From: Aphelenchoides besseyi
Lineage: Eukaryota; Nematoda; Chromadorea; Rhabditida; Aphelenchoididae
Length of the DNA: 64,000 bases
Assembly (NCBI GenBank): GCA_024699855.1
Contig: JAMPIQ010000001.1
Span: 10,974,001-11,038,000 of the forward strand
Direction: 5' to 3'
In this document: positions 12,624 through 22,897 of the stretch, piece after piece
Layout: the number at the start of each line of letters is the position of its first letter
Numbering within the stretch: the first letter of the stretch is position 1
Position numbers and translations under genes: made by a program
The notes under the pieces: generated by a model
Database searches by the model: none
What the model was told of the DNA's origin: nothing
What the model saw: the letters and a program-made list of their open reading frames with translations, nothing else

Positions 12624-13666
12624 AATGTTGAGAATTTGCATAATCTGGAGACCCGAATTTCAACCCGTTTTCTTGCCATTGAGTTCTTCGTGGATGATGA
12701 TCTTCGGCCGGGTTCTTGGCGACTTTTGGAAGCCGAGGTCCAAGCACGGCGGAGGTGCTTCAATGTTGTTCTTTGTGCTTTTGACGGCGATGTTCGTGGC
12801 AGCTGAATCGTTCGATTGTTTGAACGAAAAGTGGGTTTACATCTGAAGAATATGACATGATCTTACAGAACGTTGGAGGGTCCATGCACAGATCTGTCCG
12901 TCAGTGTGACAAGTAATTCAGATACCATCAAGACAACGATGGAAATCAAAGCAGAATCAGGAGAATTCAGGTGGGGTTGACATCAGATGTTCTCAAATGT
13001 TCTTGTTTAGAGGTTCGCTTACAATTGGTAATTGTACCATCACGGGGAAGTTTTCGTTGGGTATACAGACGTTTGCCCCGGGTAGGTTCAATTTATTAGT
13101 TGTATTTAACTGCTTATTTTAGATGGCAATACTACTGATGCATTTAGATCTCCAATCACAATCGAAGCAAAACCTACAGAAGTTACGTTTCAATCAGGCT
13201 CAAACCCAAAGAAGAATCTGTGCCGAACATCGCCATTCACACTCGGACCCGATGGAAAGGCACAAACATCTATTAAGCTTCATGTCGATCGCAAAGATGT
13301 GTGTCAGTTTGAAATTGGTTTGTTTCTGGTCACTTTGGTTCTTGAATTCGAGTTCCAGGACGGTTCAGTTACTGTTCGCGATGAGCACGAACAGAAGGAA
13401 AATAAATTGCCTACATGGAGCATTATACTCATTTGGTGAGTACTCAAAAGGGCGAAAGGTAATTGGTCGTTGGTTTTAGTGTTGGTGTTTCTGTGCTCGC
13501 CATCGCCATTGTCGTGGGTATTGGTATATGGTGTTGTTGCTGCAAAAAAGACGACGAACACGATGACAATCTGGAAGACGGTGGAAGGAAGTGCTGTGGA
13601 TTGGGAAAGGTCAGGACTCCAGAGGAGCAGGTTACGACAAGAGGAGTTTAGAAATCGGCGTCGGAC
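12624..13666 (+). repeat. Inverted-repeat arm 1: near-identical tract shared with 32.54-33.58 kb
   Basis: Exons and introns of A1 across this interval are almost base-for-base identical to A2 in reverse complement, including intron bodies. Seen differences are single bases, for example GTGTGTCAG against GTTGTCAG near 13304. Identity collapses immediately 3' of AAATCGGCG at 13660 and weakens 5' of about 12624, although the flanks remain homologous. This pattern fits a gene-conversion tract between inverted paralogues. Confidence 0.8.
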
Positions 13667-14227
13667 TTCAAGATACCCGACGAATACGAATGGACGTGCT
13701 CAGATTTAACGCGCCAGGAAGAAGACGTATTGTTGGAATTCTTTCCAGTAATGAGTTTGACGGAATACCAACTTCAAAGTCGCATTCGTGCTTTCCTCAA
13801 AAAGCATCCTATCACGGACAACCTTCAACTTAAGAATCTCAAGCGCGAATACAAATTATACTATTGGTATGCCATGAAAAACGTTAGTATTCATTTCTCC
13901 AACTTTATTTTCTTGCAATTTTAGGTGACAGAAAGCGGACAAATGAAGCCAACAAGGGAGTATCAGATCCAGTACATTCTTTACAAGATAATTGAGTATT
14001 TGGAAAGGGCAAATCCAGATGCCGTCTCGAAAAAGAAAGGGAAAAAGAATAAGAAAAGAAATGGGCACAAGAAAGCGGAGGAGACTGAAGTGAATAAAGG
14101 GGGAACTCCACTGGCGGCCAAATCGGTAACTGCAATAGAACAAACGGAAAATCCACAGGCAAAAACGGCAACTGCGGTGCAGAAAACTCCAGGCGAGAAG
14201 AATGACAATCAGAATCAAAAGAAGTGA
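12763..14227 (+). CDS. Type I single-pass membrane protein A1 (inverted paralogue A2 at 32-33.4 kb)
   Basis: Predicted surface receptor-like protein of about 385-405 residues. Exons: 12763-12830, 12869-12970, 13011-13081, 13123-13435, 13480-13609, 13652-13882, 13925-14227. The signal peptide is MLFFVLLTAMFVAA. An ectodomain with few cysteines and N-glycosylation sequons (GNTTD) follows, then a membrane segment VLAIAIVVGIGIW running into CCCCKKDDE, a palmitoylation-like cysteine cluster. The cytosolic region has a helical part (EYQLQSRIRAFLKKHP) and a Lys-rich, Gln-rich disordered tail. The 42-bp intron 13610-13651 removes what otherwise looks like an in-frame TAG; that TAG is the TTTAG splice acceptor. 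A further 60-bp segment (13304-13363, GTGTGT...TTCCAG) may also be an intron; it is in frame either way in A1. Start chosen at the signal-peptide ATG; an upstream in-frame ATG exists at 12625. Family not recognised. Confidence 0.75.
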
Positions 14228-14394
14228 ATTGGAAGTCGCTATAACGGTGTTTGTTGTGTTCATCGGAAATAAAATCGATTTTTCTAGGCGTTGGATTTCG
14301 TTCTCGAAACCACTTTTAACTCGTAATCAACGTCTTTTTTACAACTCAATGATCACAAATATTTTATTTGTAGCTTTAATTTTCGAGAAACATT

Positions 14395-14824
14395 TTAAGA
14401 CTTTTGTTTCAGTTGAAAAGATTTCCTGGTCCTCCTGAATTTTCCTTTGCCATCAATCCATTCGATGTGAGCAAGAAGCCAAACGTTGCCGTCACAATGT
14501 TCGGCAGCTTCATTGGCATTCACAACGACTTCATTGACCGGGAATGTTGCGATATGAAGCGGGAAGACAACGAACGATCCGTCTTGAGCTGAGAATCCGT
14601 GGCTGAAAATGAACTTTATGTCCGAATCAATTCAAAAGCTACCCGATGGCTTCAGTCTGAGCACTTGTCGACAAGGCGACTACTTCAAGCTCTTCGTTGA
14701 ACATCGGAACAGACGCTTCTGGACTGTTCTTGCAAGTGACAACGCCCGTTACACGATAAGGTCGAGTGGCTTCAACGCTCGTCAACCAGCCGACTAGAAG
14801 AGAAATTACAAGACTGGGAGACAT
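14395..14824 (-). CDS. Small secreted protein, transthyretin-like (TTL) family candidate
   Basis: Two exons. Exon 1 (14824-about 14643) encodes a signal peptide MSPSLVISLLVGWLTSVEA, then RPYRVTGVVTCKNSPEASV. A short intron (ATCGG|GTAGCT ... TTTCAG) follows, then exon 2 with GHGFSAQDGSFVVFPLHIA, two cysteines (TCK and EHCDG) and the stop at 14395. The layout (signal peptide, G-x-V-T-C, variable loop, D-x-x-G-S-F turn, beta-rich C-terminus) resembles nematode TTL proteins, which are secreted and bind unknown ligands. The match is looser than for the TTL gene at 29.7 kb, so the family call is tentative; the secreted nature is well supported. Confidence 0.6.
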
Positions 14825-15438
14825 CTCAATTGAAGCAGCGAACAACCACCGAGAATAAGCGATTCCGTTGATTTTAAAGGCTTTTATTGCGTCGAAACAA
14901 CCGTCGATAAATTGAAATTTGTTTCGTTTACAAACGTCAGCAAATCGTAAAATTTTCAACGAATTTGTTTTCTTGATTTTATGACTATAAAATGGAAATG
15001 TGATCTCAACAAACGTTTCAACCCTCAGACCTTCACTTGGCTTTGCAACTCGACTGTCTATTGAAGCCTTCAAAGTCCAATAAATCAAATTGGTTTATGT
15101 TCAGCTGCTTAATTCCTTTGTGTATTGTTTTCAATCAACGTGAGTATTTTTAACTATCAGGTGATTATCGTTTTGCACATAACAGAAGGCCAAAGTCGCT
15201 TCGACGTAAAAGCAATGATTCTTGAAAATGATGCTAAAGGTGTCTGTTGATTAGAACAATGTATGCAAATATCATTTTCATATATTCAACGCTGTGAAGT
15301 CGTCTTCTACTCGTGCAGACGCAAAAATGAACAACTTTTGTTCAAATTCAAGTCCGACTAACACAGTTATTTGTGTTTCTACAACTTCATTTACAATCAC
15401 ACGTTTGAAACTGTGGTATTCACAACGCAAAAAAGTTT
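14825..15438. other. Intergenic between the TTL-like gene and tRNA-Gln
   Basis: Upstream region of the minus-strand TTL-like gene and 3' flank of tRNA-Gln. No gene recognised. Confidence 0.4.
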
Positions 15439-15508
15439 CGTCCTACTGAGAATCGAACTCAGATTGTTGGATTCAAAGTCCAAAGTGCTGCCTTTACACC
15501 ATAGGACG
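15439..15508 (-). tRNA. tRNA-Gln (anticodon TTG)
   Basis: On the minus strand the sequence folds as a cloverleaf. The acceptor stem CGTCCTA pairs perfectly with TAGGACG, the anticodon loop is CTTTGAA within TGGACTTTGAATCCA, and the T-arm is TGAGTTCGATTCTCA. No intron. CCA is not encoded, as expected in a eukaryote. Confidence 0.93.
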
Positions 15509-16380
15509 GCTGTTAACAGGTGGCCGCTGAAGGTAGTCGATCGAAAAAGAGCGGCTGATTGACGGCTTGAATCAGCGACTGGAGTCGGGAATGAACACGT
15601 CGATAAGGTTGGTAGAATTGTTGTCTTATGGTTGTTGGCATATGAACTGAGAAGTTCGTTTAGATCCTGATTGACCAAAAGTTCTTGTTTGAACAGACGA
15701 GTTTTCTCTCTGATCGAATTCCCATCACATTCGTGTTTGATGGCTTAATGATCAGTTGGCTACTCAATTGAGATTAGGTTTGAAAGCTTCAAGGACGTTT
15801 GAATCACTTCACAAACAGAAGGATACAAATGAACGCTGCTTTCCGGTCATTAAACGATTCTGACGACCTTAGAACACTCCGGACTATTATTGCCTTTGTA
15901 ATTGCATGTGAACGTCTATCCCTGGAGATAAATTGACTTATTTCGATAGCGGAGTCTGTTGAACGATAAAGAAAGAAGGCGACTAACGGGATCCGATTTG
16001 TTTGACATGGCCAAAGAATCACGGAAAGCTGATGAGGTAACCGTTACATCTCTTTTTCTATTCGAATCTTGTTTTAGACACCAGAGCAAGAAGATCTTTC
16101 CACTATTTTCCATTGATTTAAAGCAACCTGTGAACTTTATACGCCAAAAGAGAAGGCAAAATAGGCACATAAACGTTCGCTTTTGGTCGATATTGCTGCT
16201 CCCAAACCGTTCAAGAGCCTATTTGTTCTTTGCATCAAATATAAGGGAGTGATTTTCTTGTTCGAAGCCAGTTTGACAGAAGAACCGAACATTCACATCA
16301 GAAAAGCTGTCAAGAAGCTTTGATCAAACCGCATCTTCAATCATGCCGCAGAAGCTTGGCCGTCAATAAAAGCAAGTCGA
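15509..16380. other. Intergenic or decayed upstream part of the DXO-like remnant
   Basis: No convincing exon was found. Short open frames on both strands overlap. Upstream exons of the DXO-like gene would be expected here but were not recognisable. Confidence 0.35.
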
Positions 16381-16788
16381 CGGAAAGTGGGTACTCTAAT
16401 CACATTGTTCTTCGTGTTACCTTGGGTTTCAACTCCATATTCACAGTTCTGGTTGGCGTTAAAGTCGACGGTGTTGATGATAGTAAGTTGTAATTAAAAG
16501 TTAGTGTCGAACTTCGTTCTATTTCAGACGGAAGATATTCAAATCAGATCGCATGAACGGCCATCAAACGAATATGCACTCGTAAACGAATTAAGATGGT
16601 GGTTACAATCTTATTTGGTTGGTGTAAAACGCAAATTTGTTGGCATAAGTGTATCCGCGGCCCTCAAGGAGGTTGTCCAAATCAAACACGAGAATTACGA
16701 GGAAACAGCTGAAGACAATAAGACGTTGAATCGAATTGACGTTTTCTTGGATTACGTTAGCTATTTTATGCGTCGTAAAGAAGATTAG
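16381..16788 (+). pseudogene. DXO/Rai1-family (decapping and 5'-3' exonuclease) remnant with altered active site
   Basis: DXO/Rai1 enzymes remove incomplete 5' caps and degrade RNA. Two segments match the C-terminal half of the family: LRVTLGFNSIF ... VGVKVDGVDD (16420-16490) and, after an intron-like gap ending TTTCAG at 16527, RSHERPSNEYALVNELRWWL followed by QSYLVGVKRKFVGI. The WWxQSxLxGV core is diagnostic. The family metal-binding motifs E-x-D and E-[IL]-K here read K-V-D and Q-I-R, so the acidic ligands are lost. Joining the exons with the only nearby GT donor (GATGATA|GTAAGT) puts them out of frame by one base. No N-terminal exons were recognised. Likely a pseudogene or a non-catalytic paralogue. 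Confidence 0.55.
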
Positions 16789-17852
16789 ACGTGGCTTCAT
16801 ATCAGGAGGTATAAAGGCCAAGATAAATGGTTGTACGAATGGGTCGATCCACCAAGTCTCCGAGCTTCTTTTCGCAAATGTATTCCCCTAGTTGTTATGA
16901 AATTCATTTAAATTCTAAACTAACGAAATCTTCTTTCACAACGATCATTTTGACGGCTGACTTTCCGAATATTTTTCTCATGTCTATGTTTCCAAATACA
17001 CTTATTATTGTATCTATAGTAGTCTCATACTTGCGAAAACATCGACGATTGAATCGCAAGACAAGAACCCACTTTTCGTCGAAAAAGATCGACGTGAGAG
17101 TGATCTGTCTACGGCTACGAATAGAAGACTAACGAACCAACTGCTGTTGGATTCGTTGGACCGAGAAGACCGTAGTAGTTGGAAAGTGCGTTGATCTTGT
17201 TCCTCTCACTCTGACTAGCGAACATTACAAAATCGATTGAAGGCCAACTATAAGGACACTGCGCAGCTGATTTGTGTTCACATCCCGATTGAGTGTCGTA
17301 GTTTACAGACAGACATTTCCATTCGATTGAACCTTTCCGGCGACGTAGCAGTTTCGATTTGTGATCCCGGAAGTGGCTTCGAAGATCGTTTAGAGACACA
17401 AATCTTGTTGTGCGTCTGAATGGCAGAATTTTCAATAAAACACTTGGACGTGACCGAAACGAACGGAAGTCTTCATCGTGATCATCACGTGAAAGGAACA
17501 CATTTAGAGATTTGAAAGATCGAGATTAGCTTGGTTTTAGTTTATTCATACTTCGATTAAACGAGTAAGATCTCGCTCATGAATCGCTTTAGTAGAACGA
17601 GCATCTGCTGATAAGCAAACAAAACGTCAAGAGATCACGTTTTATGACTATCGCTACGTCAATTGCGATAGTTTCTTGCAAAACCTTGGTTTGTTTCCAG
17701 TAACAAGCAGATGAATGAAGAAAATTGATAGAAAAACAAAGGAACATTCAACGATTTAAGCATCTTAACTACTGAGTCGATCCGATTGACTGGACATCTA
17801 TCCATCGTAGAGAGTTCTATGCGTAAACTGGCAATCACTAGAACTTATAAGT
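16789..17852. other. Intergenic upstream of Merlin copy 1
   Basis: Open frames at 16827-17132 (+) and 17115-17501 (-) have no recognisable domain or splice support. Nothing else seen. Confidence 0.4.
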
Positions 17853-17870
17853 CGGGTCTTTTGCTGTAGT

Positions 17871-17938
17871 CCCCCCCCTCGCCCCCCCTTTCCCCCCCTT
17901 TCCTTTCCCCCCCCTTTTTCCCCCCTCCTCCCGCCCCT
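17871..17938. repeat. C-rich homopolymer tract at the left end of Merlin copy 1
   Basis: About 65 bp of C-runs (4-8 long) separated by one to five T or a single G, ending CCCGCCCC. The opposite strand has successive G-runs that could form G-quadruplexes. The matching end of copy 2 is 51960-52022 and differs in run lengths. Confidence 0.9.
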
Positions 17939-18025
17939 TTTCTTCGCAAAAGGTGAACACTTTGACGAACGTCAAGATATCTTAACCGGTTGTGTTTTTT
18001 ATTTGTTTTAATTTTAGTTTTCAAA

Positions 18026-19151
18026 ATGGAGCAACTTCGTAATTGGACGTTGAAAAACGTGTACGAAGCGATTAGTAAACCAGATGAGCAGTTCTTGGAA
18101 TTCTTGGGCGAACTCAACGTAATGAAATGGAACCCGAAATGTCCGAGAGACGAAAGACACAAGATGCAAATGCGAATGGCACGTCGAGCTCAAGATCTTC
18201 CGACTTGGAGATGCACCACGAAGCGATGCCGAAAAGAAATGGGTATTCGAAATTACAGCTGGTTTGAAGGAGGCCGAGTACATCCAAAGGAGGTTCGTTC
18301 TTTTGCTCATTTTTTTTCACTTTGCTTGTCTTTAAGGTCTTTTTGTTTTCATACTTTTGGGCGCATGATCTTGCGTCGGTTGATCTTGTCAAGCGCGAAA
18401 TGCGCCGTTCAGATGGATCGACTTGGAACTCGCATACAATCACCGATCATCGCAACTATTTTCGAGAGTTGTGTGTTAATTGGCAACTAAAACAAGATGT
18501 GCAAATTGGCGGCCCAGGCCACACGGTCCAAATCGATGAGACTTGTATAAGTCGACGGTGAGTTCGTTTTCGCTCAATACGACTTTGTTGCAGCAAGTAC
18601 AACAGAGGAAGATTGCAAAAAGAAAACGTGTGGTTGTTTGGAGGAGTGGACACAGTCGACCGAACGTTTTTTTTCTCAAACGAGTCGACTGTCGAAGTGC
18701 AGACACGTTGCTTCCGATTATCCAAAAGCACGTCAAAGCGGGATCAACGATCATGTCTGATCAATGGCGTGCATATGGAGGAATTTGTCGTCTACCCGAA
18801 GGATACACACATCTGAAGGTAAATCACTCGGTCCACTTCGTAAATCCCGAGACCGGCACTCACACGCAGCAAATTGAAAGCTTCTGGCGAGATGTCAAAC
18901 AACGACAAAAACGCGAGCTCGGAACGGCAACGCAATTCTACGACGACTACGTCGCGGAGTTTTTATGGAAACGCACATTTGCAGGCGCGGACATTTTTTT
19001 CCATTTGTGGTCCGAAATTGCTCTTCAATGGCCATTATCGACCGGACAACCCGACGAGCGCGAGATCGGCGATGACGAAGACAACGACAATGGTGGCGAT
19101 GCTGTGGAACGCGACATACGATTGCGCGAGGACGTTATAGATTTAAATTAA
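18026..19151 (+). pseudogene. Merlin transposase (ISXO2-like DDE), copy 1, frameshifted
   Basis: Three exons: 18026-18292, 18337-18557, 18594-19151, with introns of 44 and 36 bp. The first intron is supported because its T-run differs by two bases between the copies without affecting exons. Domains in order: an N-terminal Cys motif (CPRDERHK ... WRCTTKRCRKEMG), the first catalytic Asp in VQIDETCISRR, the second in IMSDQWRAYGG, the conserved VNPETGTHTQQIE with the catalytic Glu in IESFWRDVKQRQ, and an acidic C-terminus. Exon 3 must read KYNRGRLQKENVWLFGGVDT and then LKRVDCRSADTLLPIIQKH, but these lie in different frames because of an 8-T run at 18667-18674 (6 or 9 would be in frame). As written it cannot give a full transposase. 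Confidence 0.85.
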
Positions 19152-19213
19152 ATACAATTGTTGTTGTTATTGTTGAAAAATAAACTTGTTGTTAACTTAA
19201 AAAGAAGAACTCC

Positions 19214-19349
19214 TGAGGGGGGGGGGGGGCTACAGCAAAAGGTGCAACTGAGGGGGGGGGGGGGAGACTACAGCAAAAGGTGCAACTGAGGAGGGGGAGA
19301 CTACAGCAAAAGGTGCAACTGAGGGGGGGGAGACTACAGCAAAAGACCC
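19214..19349 (+). repeat. TIR-derived minisatellite with G-tracts, right end of Merlin copy 1
   Basis: Tandem units of roughly 33-38 bp, each with a G-run (5-14 G), then ACTACAGCAAAA (the TIR core) and GGTGCAACTGAG. Three internal units precede the true terminal repeat in copy 1; copy 2 has two (50590-50692). The unit number and G-run lengths vary between copies. Confidence 0.9.
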
Positions 19350-19499
19350 GAAATTTCTGTTCCTGATGATCGTGAGTGTGATCGGAAGTTCAACTAACAA
19401 GAAGCCGGAAATCGCCGTTCCCAGTCCGATCAAACTCGATCCCACGGATCGTTGAGCCTCTAAGAGCGAGAATGAAGTGTGTTCTTTTGGTTCCCGCAG

Positions 19500-19947
19500 T
19501 GCTTTTGGATTGCAACAGACAGTCGCCGTCCTGTTGCACCAGTCGATTGACGTCGTCGTCCGGTAAGAAGCCGTGAAAGAAGGTCAGCGAGTTGTGCTGT
19601 TCGTCCATCAATAGAAATGAGAATCAAAATGACTGAGTCCAGATATTGATATTCGATCTCAATGCAAATTTCAGAGACCGCTGTTCGATTCCAAAGACTC
19701 AACGCGATGAGATGGAAGACGAGATTGTGGAGCTTCAAGAAGAGCAGAGACAACTGGAGACTCTTTTTCGAAATGTGAGTTCATTCCCGTTGATCTCATT
19801 TCCATTTGGTTTCAGATGAGTGGGAGACTCGGAATCAATCCCGCGGACGATTACGTGGCTCGCCGGCTCGTTTGTGATCGTTCGTGTTCGACTAGAAAGA
19901 AGCAAATCGAAGTGCTCGAGACAGCAATTGCCGAAACGTTTATGTAA
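19500..19947 (+). CDS. Small coiled-coil protein, 5' end undetermined
   Basis: Exons about 19500-19561, 19673-19774 and 19818-19947. Read together they give LQQTVAVLLHQSIDVVVRD, then QRDEMEDEIVELQEEQRQLE and LFRNMSGRLGINPADDYVAR, ending IEVLETAIAETFM-stop. The middle is a clear amphipathic coiled coil. The first listed exon begins at a splice acceptor (CCCGCAG), so an upstream exon with the start codon is expected; it was not identified, and Merlin copy 1 occupies the space just upstream (ends 19350). A minimal in-frame ATG is at 19712. AATAAA follows at about 20000. Family not recognised. Confidence 0.5.
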
Positions 19948-19950
19948 TCG

Positions 19951-20391
19951 AATGAAGTCTTTTTTGTGTCAAACAATTTGAATTTCGGTCTTTCTTTCTA
20001 ATAAACCACTTAAGAACATTTGCAAGTGATCAGTTAATGAGCATTGAGTTTGTGTTGGAGGGTACCGAAACGGATGTTTTGTTTGCTATCAAATGGTCAG
20101 TCGGTTCACTTCAAATGACCTTATTCAAAGGGAAACAATCCCTCGAGGACTCAATCGACGTTATGAATGGTAGTAGTTGTAATCGGTTTGTTGATTGCCA
20201 TTGTTTGAAAGCGTTACTTTTCGATTCGATGCTTCAGAGCATGAGCTTCTATTGTGAGGCAATAAATGGTTTTGGTTTGTCATAATCGACTTTCTCGACA
20301 ACAATATCTCCACAAAAACTGAGCGTTTGCAGTCGAAAGCAACGCGTTCACAACATTGCTAATCAGTTTCTTTTAGCCATAATGTTCAGCA
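19951..20391. other. Intergenic with one unassigned 82-codon frame
   Basis: An ATG-initiated frame at 20037-20285 (+), beginning MSIEFVLEGTETDV, has no recognised domain and ends before B2 without splice support. Otherwise nothing seen. Confidence 0.3.
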
Positions 20392-21375
20392 CCAACGAGA
20401 TGTCATTGAAGACCAAAAGAAACGTTTTCTACATGTCTTCGTGTTCCCCTATTTCGATGTGCAGAGCAAACGATAACAACGGTCGTTTCGTTTTCATCTC
20501 CGATTTTCCCGACCACTTCGTTTTGGACGCGTTTCAAGGAGTGGAGAAGTAAGTTCACTCACACTATTTGTTATCAAATGGTTTGTGATGGCAGAATGTT
20601 GAGGATTGATTGACAAATGTTGCACAGTTTTTGGATAGTCAATTAGTTTGCCTGCAAAATTTGTGTTTCGTCGACCACACTCGAGTGTTCGGAACCATGA
20701 AGATCTACGATCCTCCTGCCACAACTATCTTGTTCATTGGTATTTTCGATCCCAAGGACTCGGCTTTGACGTTCAAGAAGATCGTCGAAAGCGCCGATTT
20801 GGACAACCGGAGGTTTTCGTGACCGACTACCCTCGGCTCTTGTGCACTCGAGGTTTCGACTCGATGCGCGTACTGAAACTGGAACTCAATGAAAATGACG
20901 TTTCGATCACCGACACTATCAACATTCCATTCCGCATGTTCTTTACGACTCTGCAGAGCGACTGCCTTTATAGATTTTGTGGTTCGGAGCCGCGTTACAT
21001 CGACAAAATAGTAGAGTACTCGCTTATCGATGGAGTGAAAAGGGAGCACAAAATCGAAGAGGAGAACTGGTCAAAGTTTGAAGTCAACTACGTGAGTCAT
21101 CCATCATCTCTGATTGATCTAATTGACATGTTTAGACCAATCTGTATGTTTGAGTGGAAAACAGGCTGTTCGTTGCTTTGCACAAGTTGAACAATGGTGT
21201 CTCGACGATCGTTGAATTCAACTCATCAACGTTGAAATGGAACGCAACAAACTTGAAAGTGAACGAAGAAGTCAAACAATTGACAGTTTCGAACGGTTGG
21301 CTGATTGTCTACGCATCAAAAGGTGGCTCAGATGCTGAAGAGAAGTCCGTTTTCTACAGGTTCCAAGTGGTGTGA
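20392..21375 (+). CDS. Uncharacterised protein B2 (paralogue of B1)
   Basis: The start MFSTNEMSLKTKRNVFY at 20392 (a TTTTAG just upstream could be a cis- or trans-splice acceptor). Exon 1 ends near 20549 at DAFQGVE. Exon 2 begins about 20630 with FLDSQLVCLQNLCFVD. An apparent frameshift before VFVTDYPRLLCTRGFDSMRV disappears if a 38-bp intron (GTATTTTCG ... TTCAAG, about 20741-20778) is removed. The next exon carries NIPFRMFFTTLQSDCLYRFC and KIVEYSLIDGV. The last runs through FVALHKLNNGVSTIVEF and STLKWNATNLKVNEE to the stop at 21375. The C-terminal blades resemble B1. A further open frame at 21444-21650 ends in a hydrophobic segment (PLTLFAFVFVVCLYIKL) but could not be spliced on in frame. 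Function unknown. Confidence 0.6.
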
Positions 21376-21729
21376 GTTGCAATGATTAATCGATCGATCA
21401 CGATGTCCTTGTTTAAGCGACCTGATCGTTTGACGAATTTGATTTGGATGTCGATGCGTCGATATTCTCAGTCCCATCCCCACTGGTACGATCATTTTGT
21501 AAGCAACCTTCCGCTGAATTCCTCTTTTCGATCGTTGGCAATCAAACAGACGAATCTTTCTTGACTAAACCGGCAGATTCACTTCGTTTCCTGCTTCCAC
21601 TAACCCTCTTCGCCTTTGTTTTTGTTGTATGCTTGTATATTAAACTCTAGATAGAATAAAGATGCTTTTCCTCCCTCCTCTACAGAACTTTATTCTCAAC
21701 TGTCCACGGGCAATATCAGTAACTTGAGT

Positions 21730-22897
21730 TCACTGTTCAGAAGCAACGGGGGCATTTTTTGCCTTCTGATCAGTGACAACTCCCCAGAAGTCGAAAACCA
21801 GTTCGTCCGGAAATTGGAAGGGCGACAACTCGACCGATTGACGAAGACGATCACGCATCTCCAATAAGTCCGAGCAGTCACGGCCCAACTCCCAGATGTT
21901 CAACGCCAAATCGTCGTCGTTTACGCCCAGGTATTCTTCGAGAATGGCGTTGATCTTGGCAATGAGCTCGTGGTCTGGTTCTTCCTGAAGATGGGGAGCA
22001 AAAGAATGAACATAGAAACGGAACTCACGTCTTCGATTGCCACTTCGCCGTTCGAGAAAAAGCGAATCGTTTGATTGCCGCTCTCACCGCTCAACTTTTG
22101 AGTGCTTGTCGATGGAACTTGTTGTTGACCGACGAACGAAAACCCGCTGGACAACGGAGAGACCAAACGTAAAGTGATGCTGAAACAAAGACATGACTTC
22201 AGAAGCACAGAATTCTTGCCGTTGACCGACGGGAATATTGCGGAGCATATTGGCGACTTGGAAGTGACGTTTTCCGATCACCGACTCGCCGTTCACACCC
22301 TCGATGTGGTCGCCCATTTGAATTGCTGGAGATGCACGACCACAAATCGAGCCCTCACGAATACGCTTGACCAGACAGTTTCCAGCAAAGTTGTCGGTAA
22401 TCGTAAGACCCAGAAGTCTGAAGAGTATCTGAGACTGTTCACTTGAATGCACTTACTCGGCACCTTTCTCCAATGTGACCTCTTTCTTCTGACCGCGAAG
22501 ATGAGCGAAAATGATCGAGTTGAGTGGAATGGCCGAAGTGAGCAACTTGTCCATCTCGGGTTTGTACGTGTTGGTTGTGCAGAACAAAATGTCCGAGGCG
22601 TCCAATTTGAAGGCCTCGGCAATCGACTTGTACATTTGTTGGTGGCCGCCGACACCCGGGATCTTCATCGTTCTGCTTCCGTGTGCCAATTGACATTCGA
22701 AAGTGAGTTCATCGGCTTTCGGTGTTGGAGCTGAAGTCATCGGACTGAATGAAAGGAAGAGAAAACTCACTTTGAGACGAGGCTTCCGATTTGTTTGCTG
22801 GAGCAGTTTCCGATTGTCGTCCGCCGAACACACGACTGAACCAATTGGCACGACGAGCGTTGCGAGAGCGGGAACGACGACGTTGAACGTTCGGCAT
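21730..22897 (-). CDS. gipc-1: GIPC-family PDZ adaptor
   Basis: GIPC proteins are cytoplasmic adaptors with GH1-PDZ-GH2 architecture that couple receptor tails to myosin VI during endocytosis. The basic N-terminus MPNVQRRRSRSRNARRANWF starts at 22897. GH1 follows (LTFECQLAHGSRTMKIPGVG, AFKLDASDILFCTTNTYKP, LNSIIFAHLRGQ). The PDZ domain has the LLGLTITDN carboxylate-binding loop, then CLVKRIREGSI, MGDHIEGVNGESVIGKRHFQ. GH2 follows near the C-terminus (ELIAKINAILEEYLGVNDDD; LRQSVELSPFQFPDELVFDF). Short introns separate these blocks; the first ends at GACTTCAG, which gives the frame-preserving join SSQ-TPTPKADEL. The stop is at 21730. The symbol follows the nematode orthologue name. Identification is strong from the domain order. 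Confidence 0.9.

Larger units (their letters stand above)
17853..19350 (+). mobile_element. Merlin-type (IS1595/ISXO2-like) DNA transposon, copy 1
   Basis: Bounded by 19-bp perfect terminal inverted repeats, CGGGTCTTTTGCTGTAGTC at 17853 and its complement ending at 19350. Inside the left end lies a long C-rich tract (17871-17938), and inside the right end a G-rich minisatellite (19214-19349). One split transposase gene fills the middle. The same element is present inverted at 50589-52040 and is nearly identical. The immediate flanks (ATAAGT left, AAATTT right) show no target-site duplication, unlike copy 2. It lies upstream of a small coiled-coil gene at 19.5 kb. Confidence 0.92.

Noticed and set aside
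13610..13660. In-frame TAG conserved in both A1 and A2 between two open segments, suggesting stop-codon readthrough
   Set aside because: The TAG is the last bases of a TTTAG splice acceptor. A 42-bp GTCAGG...TTTAG intron removes it and keeps frame, matching other introns of the gene.
17845..18162. Open frame (-) with a Gly/Lys/Arg-rich tail through the C-rich Merlin end
   Set aside because: It is a translation of the poly-C/G tract and antisense to transposase exon 1; no protein features.
20730..20830. Apparent frameshift in B2 between NRR and VFVTDYP
   Set aside because: A 38-bp GTATTTTCG...TTCAAG intron, normal for this genome, restores the frame.
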